Counted from the first letter of the stretch, positions 10,991 through 23,106 are shown. The stretch is DNA of 64,000 nt from Macrostomum hystrix (GCA_950097015.1 CATNEN010000039.1:14230501-14294500), one strand, 5' to 3'. Translations and numbers: made by a program. Notes: a model not told the origin generated them from the sequence alone.

Positions 10991-11481
10991 CCGACCTAAA
11001 TTTAAATTTTATTGAAACTTAAATTTCATTTTTCATATTCTATTATGTGATTCTCCATCTCACCTTATGAGTCTTTGATTTGAGTGTTCTCAATCTCACC
11101 TGATCAGTCTTTGATTTGAGTGTTCTCAATCTCACCTGATCAATCTCAGATCTGAGTGTTCTCAATCTCACCTGATCAGTCTTTGATCTGAGTGTTCTTA
11201 ATCTCACCTGAGCAATCTCAGATTAGTGTTCTCATATATATATATAAAATAATTCGGAACAGATATATATGTATATTTTGTCATAAAATATGACAAGCCT
11301 GGCATGCTTGGGATTTGCAACGGAAATCGGTCAGTTTTTGTTATTAAGATTATTTGTTATTATTGAGAGGAGACTTTTGGCGCCTAGATTTTTCAGCACA
11401 TTTTCAGACAGAGCTTTCAGTACATTCAGTACATTCAGTACATAAAAAATGAAAAGAAGATTCAAAATAAAATAAAAAAAT
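10991..11481. repeat. 36-bp short array and AT-rich spacer
   Basis: 11050-11232 holds about five 36-bp units alternating ctcacctgatcagtctttg and gatctgagtgttctcaat. The rest up to 11481 is AT-rich, with a short (ta)n stretch near 11234 and a triplicated acattcagt near 11420. It separates the GH31 remains from the convergent Ly6-type gene. No further gene is seen. Confidence 0.75.
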
Positions 11482-12338
11482 TCAACAACAAAACCAAATA
11501 AACTGCGCAAGCAGCATCGTTAGCAGCGTCGTGCAGCCGAGCACTACGGATACGAACAGCAAATTTTGGTGCGAAGCATCCACAGCAGTCGGGGTTGTAG
11601 TCGGGGTTGCAGGCGGAGTGTACATTCCTAATGGGATACAATCTGATTTTTCTGCGTTTGGTCTGCATTCGTATCGTTCAAGCATTAAGATTCTCAATAT
11701 TTCTTCGTGTATGTAAGGAAGCGCTTTTTCACAGCCGATGATGGCTTTTAAATGCCATTGAGGTACAGACCTTTTAGCAACAATTTTAAAGCACTTTTCT
11801 GATGGAGGGCAAAAAATTTCATCTGGACCTATCACTACTTCGCGTTGATCAGGATTATTGTCATTCAGCAGCCATTTCTTGTAGTGAAGGCATGGTACCA
11901 GATCACGTTCTAGATCATTGATTAAGTTAAATACACTCGCTTTATTGCATTTATCACCCGTGCAGTCTTTGCAATATTTTGTAGCAGGACAGGCGCCACA
12001 ACCATATTTCAGTAGCTAAAAAAGTTTCCGCATAGGGCAAAATTTATAGGGCAAACTGTTGCTTTATGATTTTGAATTGATATGCTAATTAAATTAGTTT
12101 AATTCATTCGGTCGCTCACCACTTCGCGACGAAAAAATTTTGCTGAACCTTCAGGTTGATATTCCACGAAACACTTGGTGTCTTTGGCAGGAGTACAATC
12201 TGTATCAGTATCGTCATTCTTATATACAGAAAATTTTACTCTTTCATTTTTCGACCAGATACATTTAATACAATCAGCCAGCTGAATGCCTCCAAGTGCA
12301 AGAAACACGCAAACAATAACCAGCTTCATAGTCGTCAT
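11482..12338 (-). CDS. Ly6/uPAR-type cell-surface protein
   Basis: Two exons, 12120-12338 and 11482-12015, joined in phase 0 across a 104-bp intron (donor gtgagc, acceptor ttttttag), give about 250 residues. Residues 1-23 (start MTTMKLVIVCVFLALGG) look like a signal peptide. A first Cys-rich module ends in CKDCTGDKCNKAS, the C-terminal signature of three-finger Ly6/uPAR domains. A second, less typical Cys module follows. After a Thr/Pro stretch (TPPATPTTTPTA) there is a final hydrophobic segment of about 20 residues, as in a GPI-anchor signal or a tail anchor. Members of the family are membrane-bound ligands or modulators; the specific partner cannot be inferred. It lies convergent to the GH31 remains. 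Confidence 0.8.
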
Positions 12339-12368
12339 GATTGCCAGCTTCGATTCCGAATAGCCCAG

Positions 12369-12600
12369 TTAGATTTGGTCGATTAGCTGGCAGGTGGCAG
12401 TTGAACTGCAGTCAATTCTTGATCCGATTTGCAACGGCTGAGTAGAATCGGCCAGAATGCTCAGTCGAGTGTTGTCAGTTGTTGGATTTGATTCTTCGTT
12501 TCGGGCCGCTGCCCCTTCAATATGCTGCAGAAAGTACAGGTGCGAGCCAGCTCGGTCTATGGCAGCGCTGGCTGACACAGGGGTGCCCGCCTTTTGTCTA
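12369..12600 (-). other. Possible exon just upstream of the Ly6-type gene
   Basis: A minus-strand frame with coding-like composition (pieces such as IDRAGSHLYFLQHIEG and TTDNTRLSILADS) runs for about 75 codons to a stop at 12369. An acceptor-like tag sits near 12600. It ends only 31 bp before the Ly6-type start codon. I recognise no family. It may be the last exon of an upstream gene, or chance. Confidence 0.2.
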
Positions 12601-13041
12601 TGTCAAATTTCAGCTCTACTTTGCTTTTTTCATGCATGACTATTCTGAGAAGAACATTTGTGTTGTACTATTAGAAATCTCTCTAGCTTATTGGAGTTTC
12701 TCTCTAACTAAAGTATTGCACTTTACAAGCATCGAATGTATGTTTCCCATGGGCCCACATTTGACAGACTTTTTAGACACAGCCAGGTTAACGAAAACAA
12801 GTTACTTTTCTTCAATCACATCAAATCGTTCTTTCTCAGATTCATCCGCACCTCAGATCCCACGTCCTATACCACAGATCCCATATCCCAGAAAATACAT
12901 CCAATATGGGATGCCGCTGATCCTACATCCGAGATCCTATATCTCATTCGACAGACCTCAGATCCCAAATCGCAGATCCTGAATCGCACATTCCGAAACG
13001 TGATTGAAAAAGCACTTTTAAGTTCCAATCAACCCGAATAA
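12601..13041. other. Non-coding spacer with degenerate short repeats
   Basis: Mostly AT-rich. 12850-12985 contains irregular repeats around cagatcccatat and cgagatcctatatc. No gene is seen. Confidence 0.5.
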
Positions 13042-13365
13042 TAATAGAGAGCGGAGGGACAGGATTTTGAAGTGTCTGGGTGGGGTCTCACAATGAGTCG
13101 TGCTCATGGGATTGTTTACACTGTTCTTTCCACCACTTTGCAGAACGATGCTGCGGAAGCAACGACTGACAAGACTGAAGAGGCACAAAAAAGATATTAG
13201 ACATTGAGGCCTTGGCAACAAGACATTATAGTTGAGACACGCTTAGAAGATGAGACAGTGGAGAGATGAGACGGACAAAAAGTTAAAGGGGAGAAATGAG
13301 AGAGGAAAAATAAATTGATGAGACACGAGAGATATGTGACACCATCTTAGATAAGATTTCTTGTC
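13042..13365. repeat. Diverged third copy of the block's unique part
   Basis: Resembles 518-850 and 16127-16455: gtctgggtggggtctcacaa, gcaacgactgacaagactga and the following gagatgagac-rich stretch are shared, with many substitutions and small indels. Neither the 26-bp nor the 62-bp array is attached. It shows that the block is an older interspersed repeat family, not only a recent duplication. Confidence 0.85.
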
Positions 13366-13790
13366 TGGGTTCTCTAACAGTCTTGGTATCTAACAGTCAT
13401 GGGTGTCTAACAGTCTTGGGTGTCTAACAGTCTTGGGTGTCTAACAGTCTTGGGTGTCTAACAGTCTTGGGTGTCTAACAGTCTTGGGTCTCTAACAGTC
13501 TTGGGTGTCTGTTTGTGTAGCCTATTTCGGGTCAATGTGTGCCTCAGTTTTGCAGTTTTAACTCTCTTTTTCGTCTGGGCAAAAGTTATAGCTTTGCTTC
13601 GTTCGTGTGCAATAAAACGCTTATATAGCTCACAGGAACGCTATCAACAAAGAACTGACGGCATAGAGAAGCAGCTGAGAGTTTCTTGTGTCAGGCAATT
13701 TTATTGAAGGAAGGACTTAGAAGCCGTTGAGTACAACAGGCATTGCTGCTCGCATATAAGTGCATAAGAAGGTCGATTACGTCAACCTCG
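13366..13790. repeat. 17-bp array and unique spacer
   Basis: 13370-13512 carries about eight 17-bp units (aacagtcttgggtgtct). 13513-13790 is unique sequence without a supported gene. Confidence 0.8.
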
Positions 13791-13804
13791 TTTGACCCAC
13801 TCAC

Positions 13805-15052
13805 AAACCCTGCAAGAGCAGCAGCAGCAGCAACAACCCTATCTGCATCCTTTACAGAAACAGCAGCAGCAGCAACTACAACCCTATCTGCATCCTTTAC
13901 AGAAACAGCAACAGCAGCAGCAACTACAACCCTATCTGCATCCTTTACAGAAACAGCAGCAGCAGCAGCAACTACAACCCTATCTGCATCCATTTCAGAA
14001 ACAGCAGCAGCAGCAGCAACTACAACCCTATCTGCATCCTTTACAGAAACAGCAAAAGCAGCAGCAACTACAACCCTATCTGCATCCTTTACAGAAACAG
14101 CAGCAGCAGCAGCAACTACAACCCTATCTGCATCCATTTCAGAAACAGCAGCAGCAGCAGCAACTACAACCCTATCTGCATCCTTTACAGAAACAGCAAA
14201 AGCAGCAGCAACTACAACCCTATCTGCATCCTTTACAGAAACAGCAACAGCAGCAGCAACTACAACCCTATCTGCATCCTTTACAGAAACAGCAACAGCA
14301 GCAGCAACTACAACCCTATCTGCATCCTTTACAGAAACAGCAGCAGCAGCAGCAACTACAACCCTATCTGCATCCATTTCAGAAACAGCAACAGCAGCAG
14401 CAACTACAACCCTATCTGCATCCTTTACAGAAACAGCAACAGCAGCAGCAACTACAACCCTATCTGCATCCTTTACAGAAACAGCAACAGCAGCAGCAAC
14501 TACAACCCTATCTGCATCCATTTCAGAAACAGCAGCAGCAGCAGCAACTGCAACCCTATCTGCATCCTTTACAGAAACAGCAGCAGCAGCAGCAACTACA
14601 ACCCTATCTGCATCCATTACAGAAACAGCAGCAGCAGCAACTACAACCCTATCTGCATCCATTACAGAAACAGCAGCAGCAGCAACTACAACCCTATCTG
14701 CATCCTTTACAGAAACAGCAGCAGCAGCAACTACAACCCTATCTGCATCCATTTCAGAAACAGCAGCAGCAGCAACTACAACCCTATCTGCATCCATTAC
14801 AGAAACAGCAGCAGCAGCAACTACAACCCTATCTGCATCCTTTACAGAAACAGCAGCAGCAGCAGCAACTACAACCCTATCTGCATCCTTTACAGAAACA
14901 GCAGCAGCAGCAGCAACTACAACCCTATCTGCATCCATTACAGAAACAGCAGCAGCAGCAACTACAACCCTATCTGCAGCCATTACAGAAACAGCAGCAG
15001 CAGCAGCAACTACAACCCTATCTGCATACATTTTGAAACAGCAGCAGCAGCA
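13805..15052. repeat. CAG-rich 45/48-bp minisatellite, open in three frames
   Basis: About 26 units of 48 bp (45 bp where one cag is lost), each combining a (cag)3-6 run with ctacaaccctatctgcatcc. Because the period is a multiple of three, + frames of 414 and 482 codons (Gln-rich LQPYLHPLQK units; Ala/Thr-rich TLSASFTET units) and a minus frame of 446 codons (Ala/Val-rich) are all open. No splice-linked coding exon supports any frame, so I treat it as an array. A repeat-only protein cannot be excluded. Confidence 0.9.
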
Positions 15053-15413
15053 GCATAGGTTCTACGGCCTTGAGATGGAAGAGAGCAGTAGGAAGGGGCC
15101 CTGTTGCAAGACCAAAGGGAAGCAAGATGAAGGCGACCAAGAGCAGGACCAGCCCGATGCGCACCGACCAAGGAAGCAGGAGGAGCAGTAAGGACACGGG
15201 CAAGGCCGTCACCAGGGACTCGTGGTGCAGTAGCTCGGGCAAAATCAGAATCAGAAGTCTGTGATACCGAGAGAGAAAAGCAAGCGATTCAACGAACACC
15301 GTGCGCGTCACGTGAAGGACAGCAAGGCAGTGAGCTTCAAGAAGGCAATCGGGGAGGCCGACGATATCAGCAGGCGAGCCGGCGACCAGGCACTCAATCC
15401 CGTGGGGCATCAC
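15018..15413 (-). other. Hydrophobic ORF between two arrays, unassigned
   Basis: A 131-codon minus-strand frame containing long hydrophobic stretches (for example LVTALPVSLLLLLLPW and VRIGLVLLLVAFILLPFG) that could be membrane spans. It begins in the 26-bp array and ends in the CAG array, so both ends are repeat-derived. The opposite strand is Lys/Arg-rich and also open, as expected if one of the two is a mirror effect. I recognise no family. An exon of a membrane protein or chance are both possible. Confidence 0.2.
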
Positions 15414-18400
15414 CTCACTCCAATCCCATGGGGCATCACCTCACTCCAATCCCATGGGGCATCACCTCACTCCAATCCCATGGGGCATCACCTCACTCCA
15501 ATCCCATGGGGCATCACCTGACTCCAATCCCATGGGCATCACCTCACTCCAATCCCATGGGGCATCACCTGACTCCAATCCCATGGGGCATCACGTCACT
15601 CCAGTCGAATAGGGCATCACATCACTCCAATCCCATGGGGCATCACCTCACTCCAATCCCATGGGCCATCACCTCACTCCAATCCCATTGGGCATCACCT
15701 GACTCCAATCACATGGGGCATCACCTCACTCAAATCCCATTGGGCATCACCTCACTCCAATCACATGGGGCATCACCTCACTCAAATCCCATTGGGCATC
15801 ACCTCACTCCAATCACATGGGGCATCACCTCACTCCAATCCCATGGGCCATCACCTCACTCCAATCACATGGGGCATCACCTCACTCCAATCCCATGGGC
15901 CATCACCTCACTCCAATCCCATGGGGCATCACCTCACTCCAATCCCATGGGGCATCACCTCACTCCAATCACATGGGGCATCACCTCACTCAAATCCCAT
16001 GGGCCATCACCTCACTCCAATCCCATGGGGCATCACCTCACTCCAATCCCATGGGGCATCACCTCACTCCAATCCCATGGGGCATCACCTCACTCCAATC
16101 ACATGGGGCATCACCTCACTCCGATCGAAGGGACAAGATTTCTTCAGTGTCTGGGTGGGGTCTCACAATGAGTCATGCTCAATGGATTGTCTATACACTG
16201 CTCTTACCACCACTTTGCGAGAAAATAGCTGCGGAAAGCAACGACTGACAAGACTGAAGAGTCACAAAGAATAATATTAATACCTTGAGACCTTGGCAGC
16301 AAGACAAGCTTAGAAGATGAGACAGGGGAGAGATGAGACGGGTGAAAAAAGAAAGGGGAGAAAAGAGGCAGGTGCGAGAGTTGTAAGATAAATTGATGAC
16401 ACATGAGAGAGATGTGAGACCGTCTTGAGACCGTCTTAGATAAGATAGGAAGAGAGATAAGACATGGGGAGAGAGATCTGACTAGGGAGACATGTGTCAG
16501 GGGTGAGATGAGACTGGGAGTTTAGGAAGGGGCTTGACTCTGCGGCTGCAAACCGGTTGCAAACAAAGGTCTTTGAACTCAACGTGGTATGCGGCCAGTC
16601 AGCAGTGTCGCGTACCTGTGCTCGATCAGGTGCCTCTGGTTACGGCTACAGCTACTGTTCAGGTAAAGGCGTCATCTGTCTGACCTCAAAAGGCTACGCA
16701 GCCACGCTGCTGGATTTTGTACTGCTTTTTGCTGCCCTTTAAGGACAAGGTCTCTTCTTGCTGAGGGCGCTTGTCGGAGACTAGTCATGTCGTTTGTGGC
16801 TTTTCTTTTCTTCTGCTTTCTTTTCTCTTTTAGTGTGAGTCACCTCGCACTGTGAGCGTTGGTTACCTCGAGAGGGCGAACTGAGTTCGGTTGGGCCAGC
16901 GCGGCCCCAGCCTCTCAGGAACCGCCTCCGCTGGGTGAACAGCCAGCAAGCCTATCTTCAGCGCGGCCCCAGCCTCTCAGGAACCGCCTCCGCTGGGTGA
17001 CCAGCCAGCAAGCCTATCTTCAGCGCGGCCCCAGCCTCTCAGGAACCACCTCCGCTGGGTGACCAGCCAGCAAGCCTATCTTCAGCGCGGCCCCAGCCTC
17101 TCAGGAACCGCCTCCGCTGGGTGACCAGCCAGCAAGCCTATCTTCAGCGCGGCCCCAGCCTCTCAGGAACCACCTCCGCTGGGTGACCAGCCAGCAAGCC
17201 TATCTTCAGCGCGGCCCCAGCCTCTCAGGAACCGCCTCCGCTGGGTGACCAGCCAGCAAGCCTATCTTCAGCGCGGCCCCAGCCTCTCAGGAACCGCCTC
17301 CGCTGGGTGACCAGCCAGCAAGCCTATCTTCAGCGCGGCCCCAGCCTCTCAGGAACCACCTCCGCTGGGTGACCAGCCAGCAAGCCTATCTTCAGCGCGG
17401 CCCCAGCCTCTCAGGAACCGACTCCGCTGGGTGACCAGCCAGCAAGCCTATCTTCAGCGCGGCCCCAGCCTCTCAGGAACCGCCTCCGCTGGGTGACCAG
17501 CCAGCAAGCCTATCTTCAGCGCGACCCCAGCCTCTCAGGAACCGCCTCCGCTGGGTGACCAGCCAGCAAGCCTATCTTCAGCGCGGCCCCAGCCTCTCAG
17601 GAACCGCCTCCGCTGGGTGACCAGCCAGCAAGCCTATCTTCAGCGCGGCCCCAGCCTCTCAGGAACCGCCTCCGCTGGGTGACCAGCCAGCAAGCCTATC
17701 TTCAGCGCGGCCCCAGCCTCTCAGGAACCGCCTCCGCTGGGTGACCAGCCAGCAAGCCTATCTTCAGCGCGGCCCCAGCCTCTCAGGAACCGACTCCGCT
17801 GGGTGACCAGCCAGCAAGCCTATCTTCAGCGCGGCCCCAGCCTCTCAGGAACCGCCTCCGCTGGGTGACCAGCCAGCAAGCCTATCTTCAGCGCGGCCCC
17901 AGCCTCTCAGGAACCGCCTCCGCTGGGTGACCAGCCAGCAAGCCTATCTTCAGCGCGGCCCCAGCCTCTCAGGAACCGCCTCCGCTGGGTGACCAGCCAG
18001 CAAGCCTATCTTCAGCGCGGCCCCAGCCTCTCAGGAACCGCCTCCGCTGGGTGACCAGCCAGCAAGCCTATCTTCAGCGCGGCCCCAGCCTCTCAGGAAC
18101 CGCCTCCGCTGGGTGACCAGCCAGCAAGCCTATCTTCAGCGCGGCCCCAGCCTCTCAGGAACCGCCTCCGCTGGGTGACCAGCCAGCAAGCCTATCTTCA
18201 GCGCGGCCCCAGCCTCTCAGGAACCGCCTCCGCTGGGTGACCAGCCAGCAAGCATCGAAGAACTACAATCAAGTAGGCAGCATTCACAGACAAAAAAAAT
18301 TACACACTGCTGCAACCTTGAACAAGGTCAGTAAAAAATCATTAAACTGATGTACCATAAAGAAGTCTATATTCGAAAATGATACACCAGACAAGATCTT

Positions 18401-19240
18401 TAAGGGCTTCATTCATCGATTCAATCAAGCCCTGCATTCCACGTCCAAATGTTCTGTGAGGACCAACTTCGCTTGCTTCTGGGAAGAATGGACTCTCATG
18501 GCTGCACCTGGATGCCTTGCAGGAGGAATTGTTAAGGCTGTTAACTTTTCCAACAAACCCGTTTCGGAAGCGGTCTAAAGAAATTAAAGGAATTAATTAA
18601 ACGAAGCGCAACAATTTCAAACAGGCAAGAGAGGCTAGGTTTTTAGGGCACTTGACAGTAACATAGCCATGCAGGCACGAGTATCGGCCGATACAAACAA
18701 ATTCCAATTTTCTAGCTCCTGTACTGCAGTAAAATACTGAAATAGTTGTTTTGCACATTAAACACTCGTCCGCGTACAGAGATATTTATTTATTCTGCAG
18801 ACTTGAAAATGCAACCTTTTTATTGTCTTTTCAATAGTAGATTAAGAAAGAAACATGCAGCTTAATGCTGCCAGTGCGTTAGCTGCGTAAACATGCTTGC
18901 TGTTTAAAAATTTATTCATATAAGAGTGTTTATGTTAGAAGCGTATAGTTGTGTTTTATGCGAAACAACAGAGAAAAAAAACAACTAAAAATTCATGTTT
19001 CTGCGTTCTAATGCATCAGTTTATATACTCGTACTACTAGAGTATATTAGTTCTGCTGTTATTGTTTGTTATGAATGTTTCTGATACAGTTATATAAGTA
19101 AATCAAATTGGTTAAAAACGAACTGTCCTTGGAACAGAAAACACGCTAAGCAAATTTAGCAATGTTCACTGAAGCAACTATAGCTTTTTGCAAATGAATT
19201 CAGCCTATCTGCAAAACCCTTCAGCCAGCCAGGGCCAGCC
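15395..19240. repeat. Large duplicated block, copy 2
   Basis: 26-bp array (15400-16125), unique part (16126-16897), 62-bp array of about 22 units (16898-18250) and AT-rich part (18251-19180), followed by the first 60 bp of a transposon terminal repeat. Nearly identical to 1-3072. A few units of the 62-bp array carry private substitutions (for example ccacctcc and cgactcc variants) that copy 1 lacks. The 26-bp array is longer at its left end and has a few irregular units near 15600. Confidence 0.93.
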
Positions 19241-20204
19241 CATTGAGTGGAAGCCAGAATTCCCCATAGACAACTGGCTCATCCCGCAGTACAATTCAGC
19301 CAATCTGCAATATAATTCGTCCAATGCCAATTTTTAACTGCATGCAAACCAATACAAAATAATTCTGTAACTCTGTAACTATGTAACATGGGCTCAAAAC
19401 ATTGAAAAATATAAAAACAATTGGTAAGTTCTTGAGTTCATGAATTATAGCAAAATTAGAAAAGAATGTCTTCGCGGTTCAAGCACCGTCCGTAGTAGCG
19501 AGTGGTGTGATGGCTCCACTGCATGCATTTCTCCCTGGTAATCACCGGCAGTGCAGCCTCCACCTCCCGTTTGAGAATGAGCATTCGCCAAGCATGCAGA
19601 GTCAGATTTGCCGCAGCTGGCCCATTTGCAATCTCCTGCTGCACATTGGGAGCCGACAGAGTTCGCTTGACTGCAGCCTTGACGCATGAACCGGCGCACT
19701 CAGCAGGGTTGAGAAATGGAGAGTAAGGCGGCAGTTGGAAAGTTGAGTGCTGTGGTGAGAGACCGGGGACCGCATTGTGGGCTCGTGCGCCATCAAAAAC
19801 CAGGGTCCACTCAGCTTCCACCAGAACATCTTTAGCTTTGCCACGCGCCCTTCCCGATTGTACACGGAGATGACAGTCCTAGCCGTTTTTCGTTTCACTC
19901 CAAGGACATCAGCCAGTCCGACCCAATCGCGTCCCTCTTCGTACGCTGATACCAACCTGGTCCTGTCTTCGTTCGACACGGGATTGTAGGCACCACGAAT
20001 CATGTTATAAACTCTATTGATGAACTCTATTGATGGAGTTTGAATGAAAGGTTTTGCGGCTTTGTGGGTAGCAGAAGCAAGTTGTCTATGGCAGAAAGCA
20101 CCCTGAGCCAGTTGTCTATGGGGAATTCTGGCTTCCACTCAATGGGCTGGCCCTGGCTGGCTGAAAGGTTTTGCAGATAGGCTGAATTCATTCGCAAAAA
20201 GCTA
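19181..20204 (-). mobile_element. Tc1/mariner/IS630-type element 1, about 101-bp TIRs
   Basis: Inverted repeats 19181-19281 and 20104-20204 begin tagctttttgcaaatgaatt and are flanked by TA on both sides (19179-19180, 20205-20206), the hallmark target duplication of this superfamily. The inside codes on the minus strand for a decayed transposase (see 19456-20003). Length is 1024 bp. A related empty site exists at 20333-20440. Confidence 0.9.
19456..20003 (-). pseudogene. Transposase remnant, internally deleted
   Basis: From the ATG at 20003 a helix-turn-helix N-domain is readable (DVLGVKRKTARTVIS, typical of IS630/Tc1 recruits). About 55 residues later the frame is lost, and a second minus frame gives WTLVFDGARAHN and PPYSPFLNPAE, the second and third acidic parts of the DDE/D catalytic core. 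The middle, including the first catalytic Asp region, is deleted, so the product cannot be an active transposase. Confidence 0.85.
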
Positions 20205-20820
20205 TATTTAGACTTAGGATGCTCATTTTTTACAAAAACACAGTTCTCAGAAGGTAAATTGCAAAAGTATAGTTTCACTTTACTTTTTTTCTTGGCGAAT
20301 TTACCTGTCTACCGTCAAGGCCGTTTTCGTGGAACAGAAAACACGCTTTAGCGATGTTGAGCGATGTTCACTGAAGCAAACTATTTAGATATGGGATGTT
20401 CAATTTTTACACAAATACTGTTCTCAGATGGTAAATTATTTTTTTGTAAAAGTCTTCAAAAGTTGTATATCAAAAGTTGTAGTTATATATTTAACTTTTT
20501 CTACATCCGGAACTAGAACTAAACAACCGTCATTCACAAATGTGATAGCCTTAATTGAAGTTGAAAATAATTCTAATTAGAGTTTTTTCTCGTGAGAAGC
20601 AAATTTGGTACCTAATAAAATTTCAATTTTTTCACTAAAAGACAGCCGCTAAGCAATTTAAATATACATCAAAGTTGCCTTGTGACAGAAAAATAGGTTT
20701 TATCTTTTATTTTCTAAGACACTTCAAATACCATACGTAGCCTAATAGTATTGTTTGTTAGTTACGTATTTCTTGGTTATTTCTTAGATTACTTAGATTT
20801 TCCAAGTCTGTCTACAAGAG
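20205..20820. other. Tandemly related flank with an empty transposon site
   Basis: 20206-20262 and 20383-20438 are direct repeats of each other. 20333-20382 repeats the left flank of element 1 (19135-19178, with ggaacagaaaacacgct and gatgttcactgaagcaa). The remainder to 20820 is AT-rich without features. Confidence 0.8.
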
Positions 20821-20822
20821 TA

Positions 20823-22415
20823 TACCTTTTTGCAATTGAATTCGCGCTGAAACAGCAAAACAATTCGCCTATAGAACCTACTGTCGTCTAAAAATAGTAA
20901 GCCCATTCACACAATGCGAAAACGGCGAGATTGAATTCGCCGAAATTTCATTTGAATTCGCGTTACGCGCCAATGGCTTGTATTCATTTGACAGGACAAA
21001 AAGCTTCGAAGGGGAAACAATCAAAGAGGAAACAAAGTTTGCGAACTGATGTAGAATAAAGTCAACCGAACGATCAAAGAAAAGAGCAATCAATTATGCC
21101 AAAATGTCTTCATGATTCAGGCAGCGATTCAAGTAGGTTGCCGTGTGATCAGCCCACTGCAAGCATGCTTCTGCTATGTGATCTCCTTTAGGGCGACCGT
21201 CACCTCACGTCTCAGAATTCCCATTCTCCAGGTGTGCAATGTACGTGATGCCAAGGTTTGCTGCTGCAGCCGTATTGAGCAGTTCCGCACGAACTTCAGG
21301 CTGTGAGAGCAAGCGTCCGACGGCAGTCTTTAAGCAGGAGCCAGCCATCTCAGCCGCATTTAAAAAGGGCGAGTATGGAGCCAGCTGTTCGGTGGAATGT
21401 GACCTGCATAAGCCCAGGAACATTGTTGTGAGCGCGAGCGCCATCATACACCAGAGTCCATGTGGCTCGTCCACTAGCTCATTTAACTCAGACAAAAATG
21501 CTGCGAAATGGCCGCTTGTGAATCCGCCATCCACCAGCGCATGGTGTACCGGCCAGACCCCATTGGGGTGAAACCGCCAGACAAATTGTCAGGTTTCTCC
21601 CTCGTTGTCCGCTCGTAATCATAACGGCTCGTTCGCCTCTGGGTGCGCGAGCCCGACTCTTTGCTGTCCTTTAAATTCACTCCAAACTCGTCCAAGAGAA
21701 CACCAGATTCCCTCCCATATACCGTCATTCAACATCCAACTCGCGAACTGCCACCGAGCCTCCTTCACCACGTCCGTGTTCCAGTTCGCAGTAATCTGAC
21801 GACTTGCCTTTAGAGTGATGAGCTGGCAGTCAAGCATCCGACTGAGCGTTGAAAGACTTGGTGCCTGTTGGCCAGGATTCTGAGCCTGTAGGCGGTCTCT
21901 CATGCTGACAAGGGTGACATTGGGGGTTTCTTCAATCAGAAGCTTCACACTCTCAATCAGATCTTCAGTAAGCAGCTTCGGTCGTCCGCCTCCTCGGGGT
22001 AGTCTCTCAACAAGTCCCTCTGCAGCATATCGTTCGATAATGCCCCTTGCCGTGCGCTTGTTGATTTCCAAGGTTTCAGCCGAATCCAATCTCTGCCTTC
22101 ATCATATACGATCGTGTCAGGCGCAATCTATCCGTCGTCGATACTGGCTTGTACGGTCCTCTCAGAATTTTGAAAACAGGATAGAGAAGGACTGCCGAAT
22201 TTAAATTGCTGCGATTTAAGCAACATATAGCAACAACAACAACAACAACAACGACAACGACAACAACAACAACAACAACACGTTGTTAAAATGCAATTTC
22301 GGCGAATTCAATCTCGACTTTTAGCTTAATGTCTATGGGCTTACTATTTTTAGACCACATTGGCTTCTATCGGGAATTGTTTTGCAGTTTCGGCGAATTC
22401 AATTGCAAAAAGGTA
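20823..22415 (-). mobile_element. Tc1/mariner/IS630-type element 2, about 140-bp imperfect TIRs
   Basis: Inverted repeats at 20823-20965 and about 22272-22415 begin tacctttttgcaattgaatt and share ctaaaaatagtaagccca. They are flanked by TA (20821-20822, 22416-22417). The end sequence is related to that of element 1. A (caa)n run lies at 22228-22278. The transposase remnant is described separately. Confidence 0.9.
21205..22089 (-). pseudogene. Transposase remnant with several frameshifts
   Basis: On the minus strand: a helix-turn-helix segment with the GRPK linker (INKRTARGIIERYA, RGGGRPKLL); after a frameshift LLDEFGVNL with the first catalytic Asp; after another WTLVYDGARAHNNVPGL; then after a third APYSPFLNAAE. 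WTLV.DGARAHN is shared with element 1, so both belong to one family. At least three frame changes make it inactive. It retains the middle part that element 1 lost. Confidence 0.87.
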
Positions 22416-23106
22416 TAATAAGTAACTTACGGCGTTTTTAACGATCACGTTTCTTTTACGGTATGAATTTAAATTTGATAAGTTTTAAACATTCTATTTA
22501 AAGTGCATGATAAAGGCAATGGCTGCGTTATAACAACTATAGGTTAGTTAGTTAGTATAGGTTGCGTATAACTGGCCCTACTCACGAATCGGTAACGGAA
22601 ATTTCGGTAAAAGGCAGCTACATTTAGGTAACACTCAGTACACTTCGGTAACATCCTTCAGTATTTTTTTCTAACGATTGCAAGCACAATAACACTTTAG
22701 GCTTTATATTGGTATTGTACATTTGGCAAGTGCCACTGTCCTGCCATTATTTTAATCTTTACGCATTTACACATAATTACAGTAAAATAGGTGGTCATTT
22801 GTACGTCATGACATATTTTACTTATTTAGCTTTACATTGCTATTTGTACATTTAGCAAATGCCACTTTCTGCTTTTTGTACATTTAGCAAATGCCACTTT
22901 CATGCCAATATTTTAATATTTTTGTAATTTATTTATTTATATTTTTTTATTCCTTTTTTATTTCCTTTGGCTTTGGCCTTAGTAAACAATAAATAATTGA
23001 ACTTAAACCTAAAAAAATAATCAATACTTTGCTGCTTAATTTATGCTATAGGGCCTAGGGTTATTTTTTTAATTAAGATCTTACCAAATGGCACCAATGT
23101 TGTAGG
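22416..23106. other. AT-rich intergenic, short dispersed repeats
   Basis: No gene seen. A short sequence around tttagcaaatgccactttc is repeated three times between 22720 and 22905. Confidence 0.5.

Noticed and set aside
12479-12982. 167-codon + ORF, with a piece that looks faintly like the GH31 RWMQLGAF motif
   Set aside because: The resemblance covers only a few residues, the rest is low-complexity and AT-rich, and no splice sites connect it to the GH31 exons.
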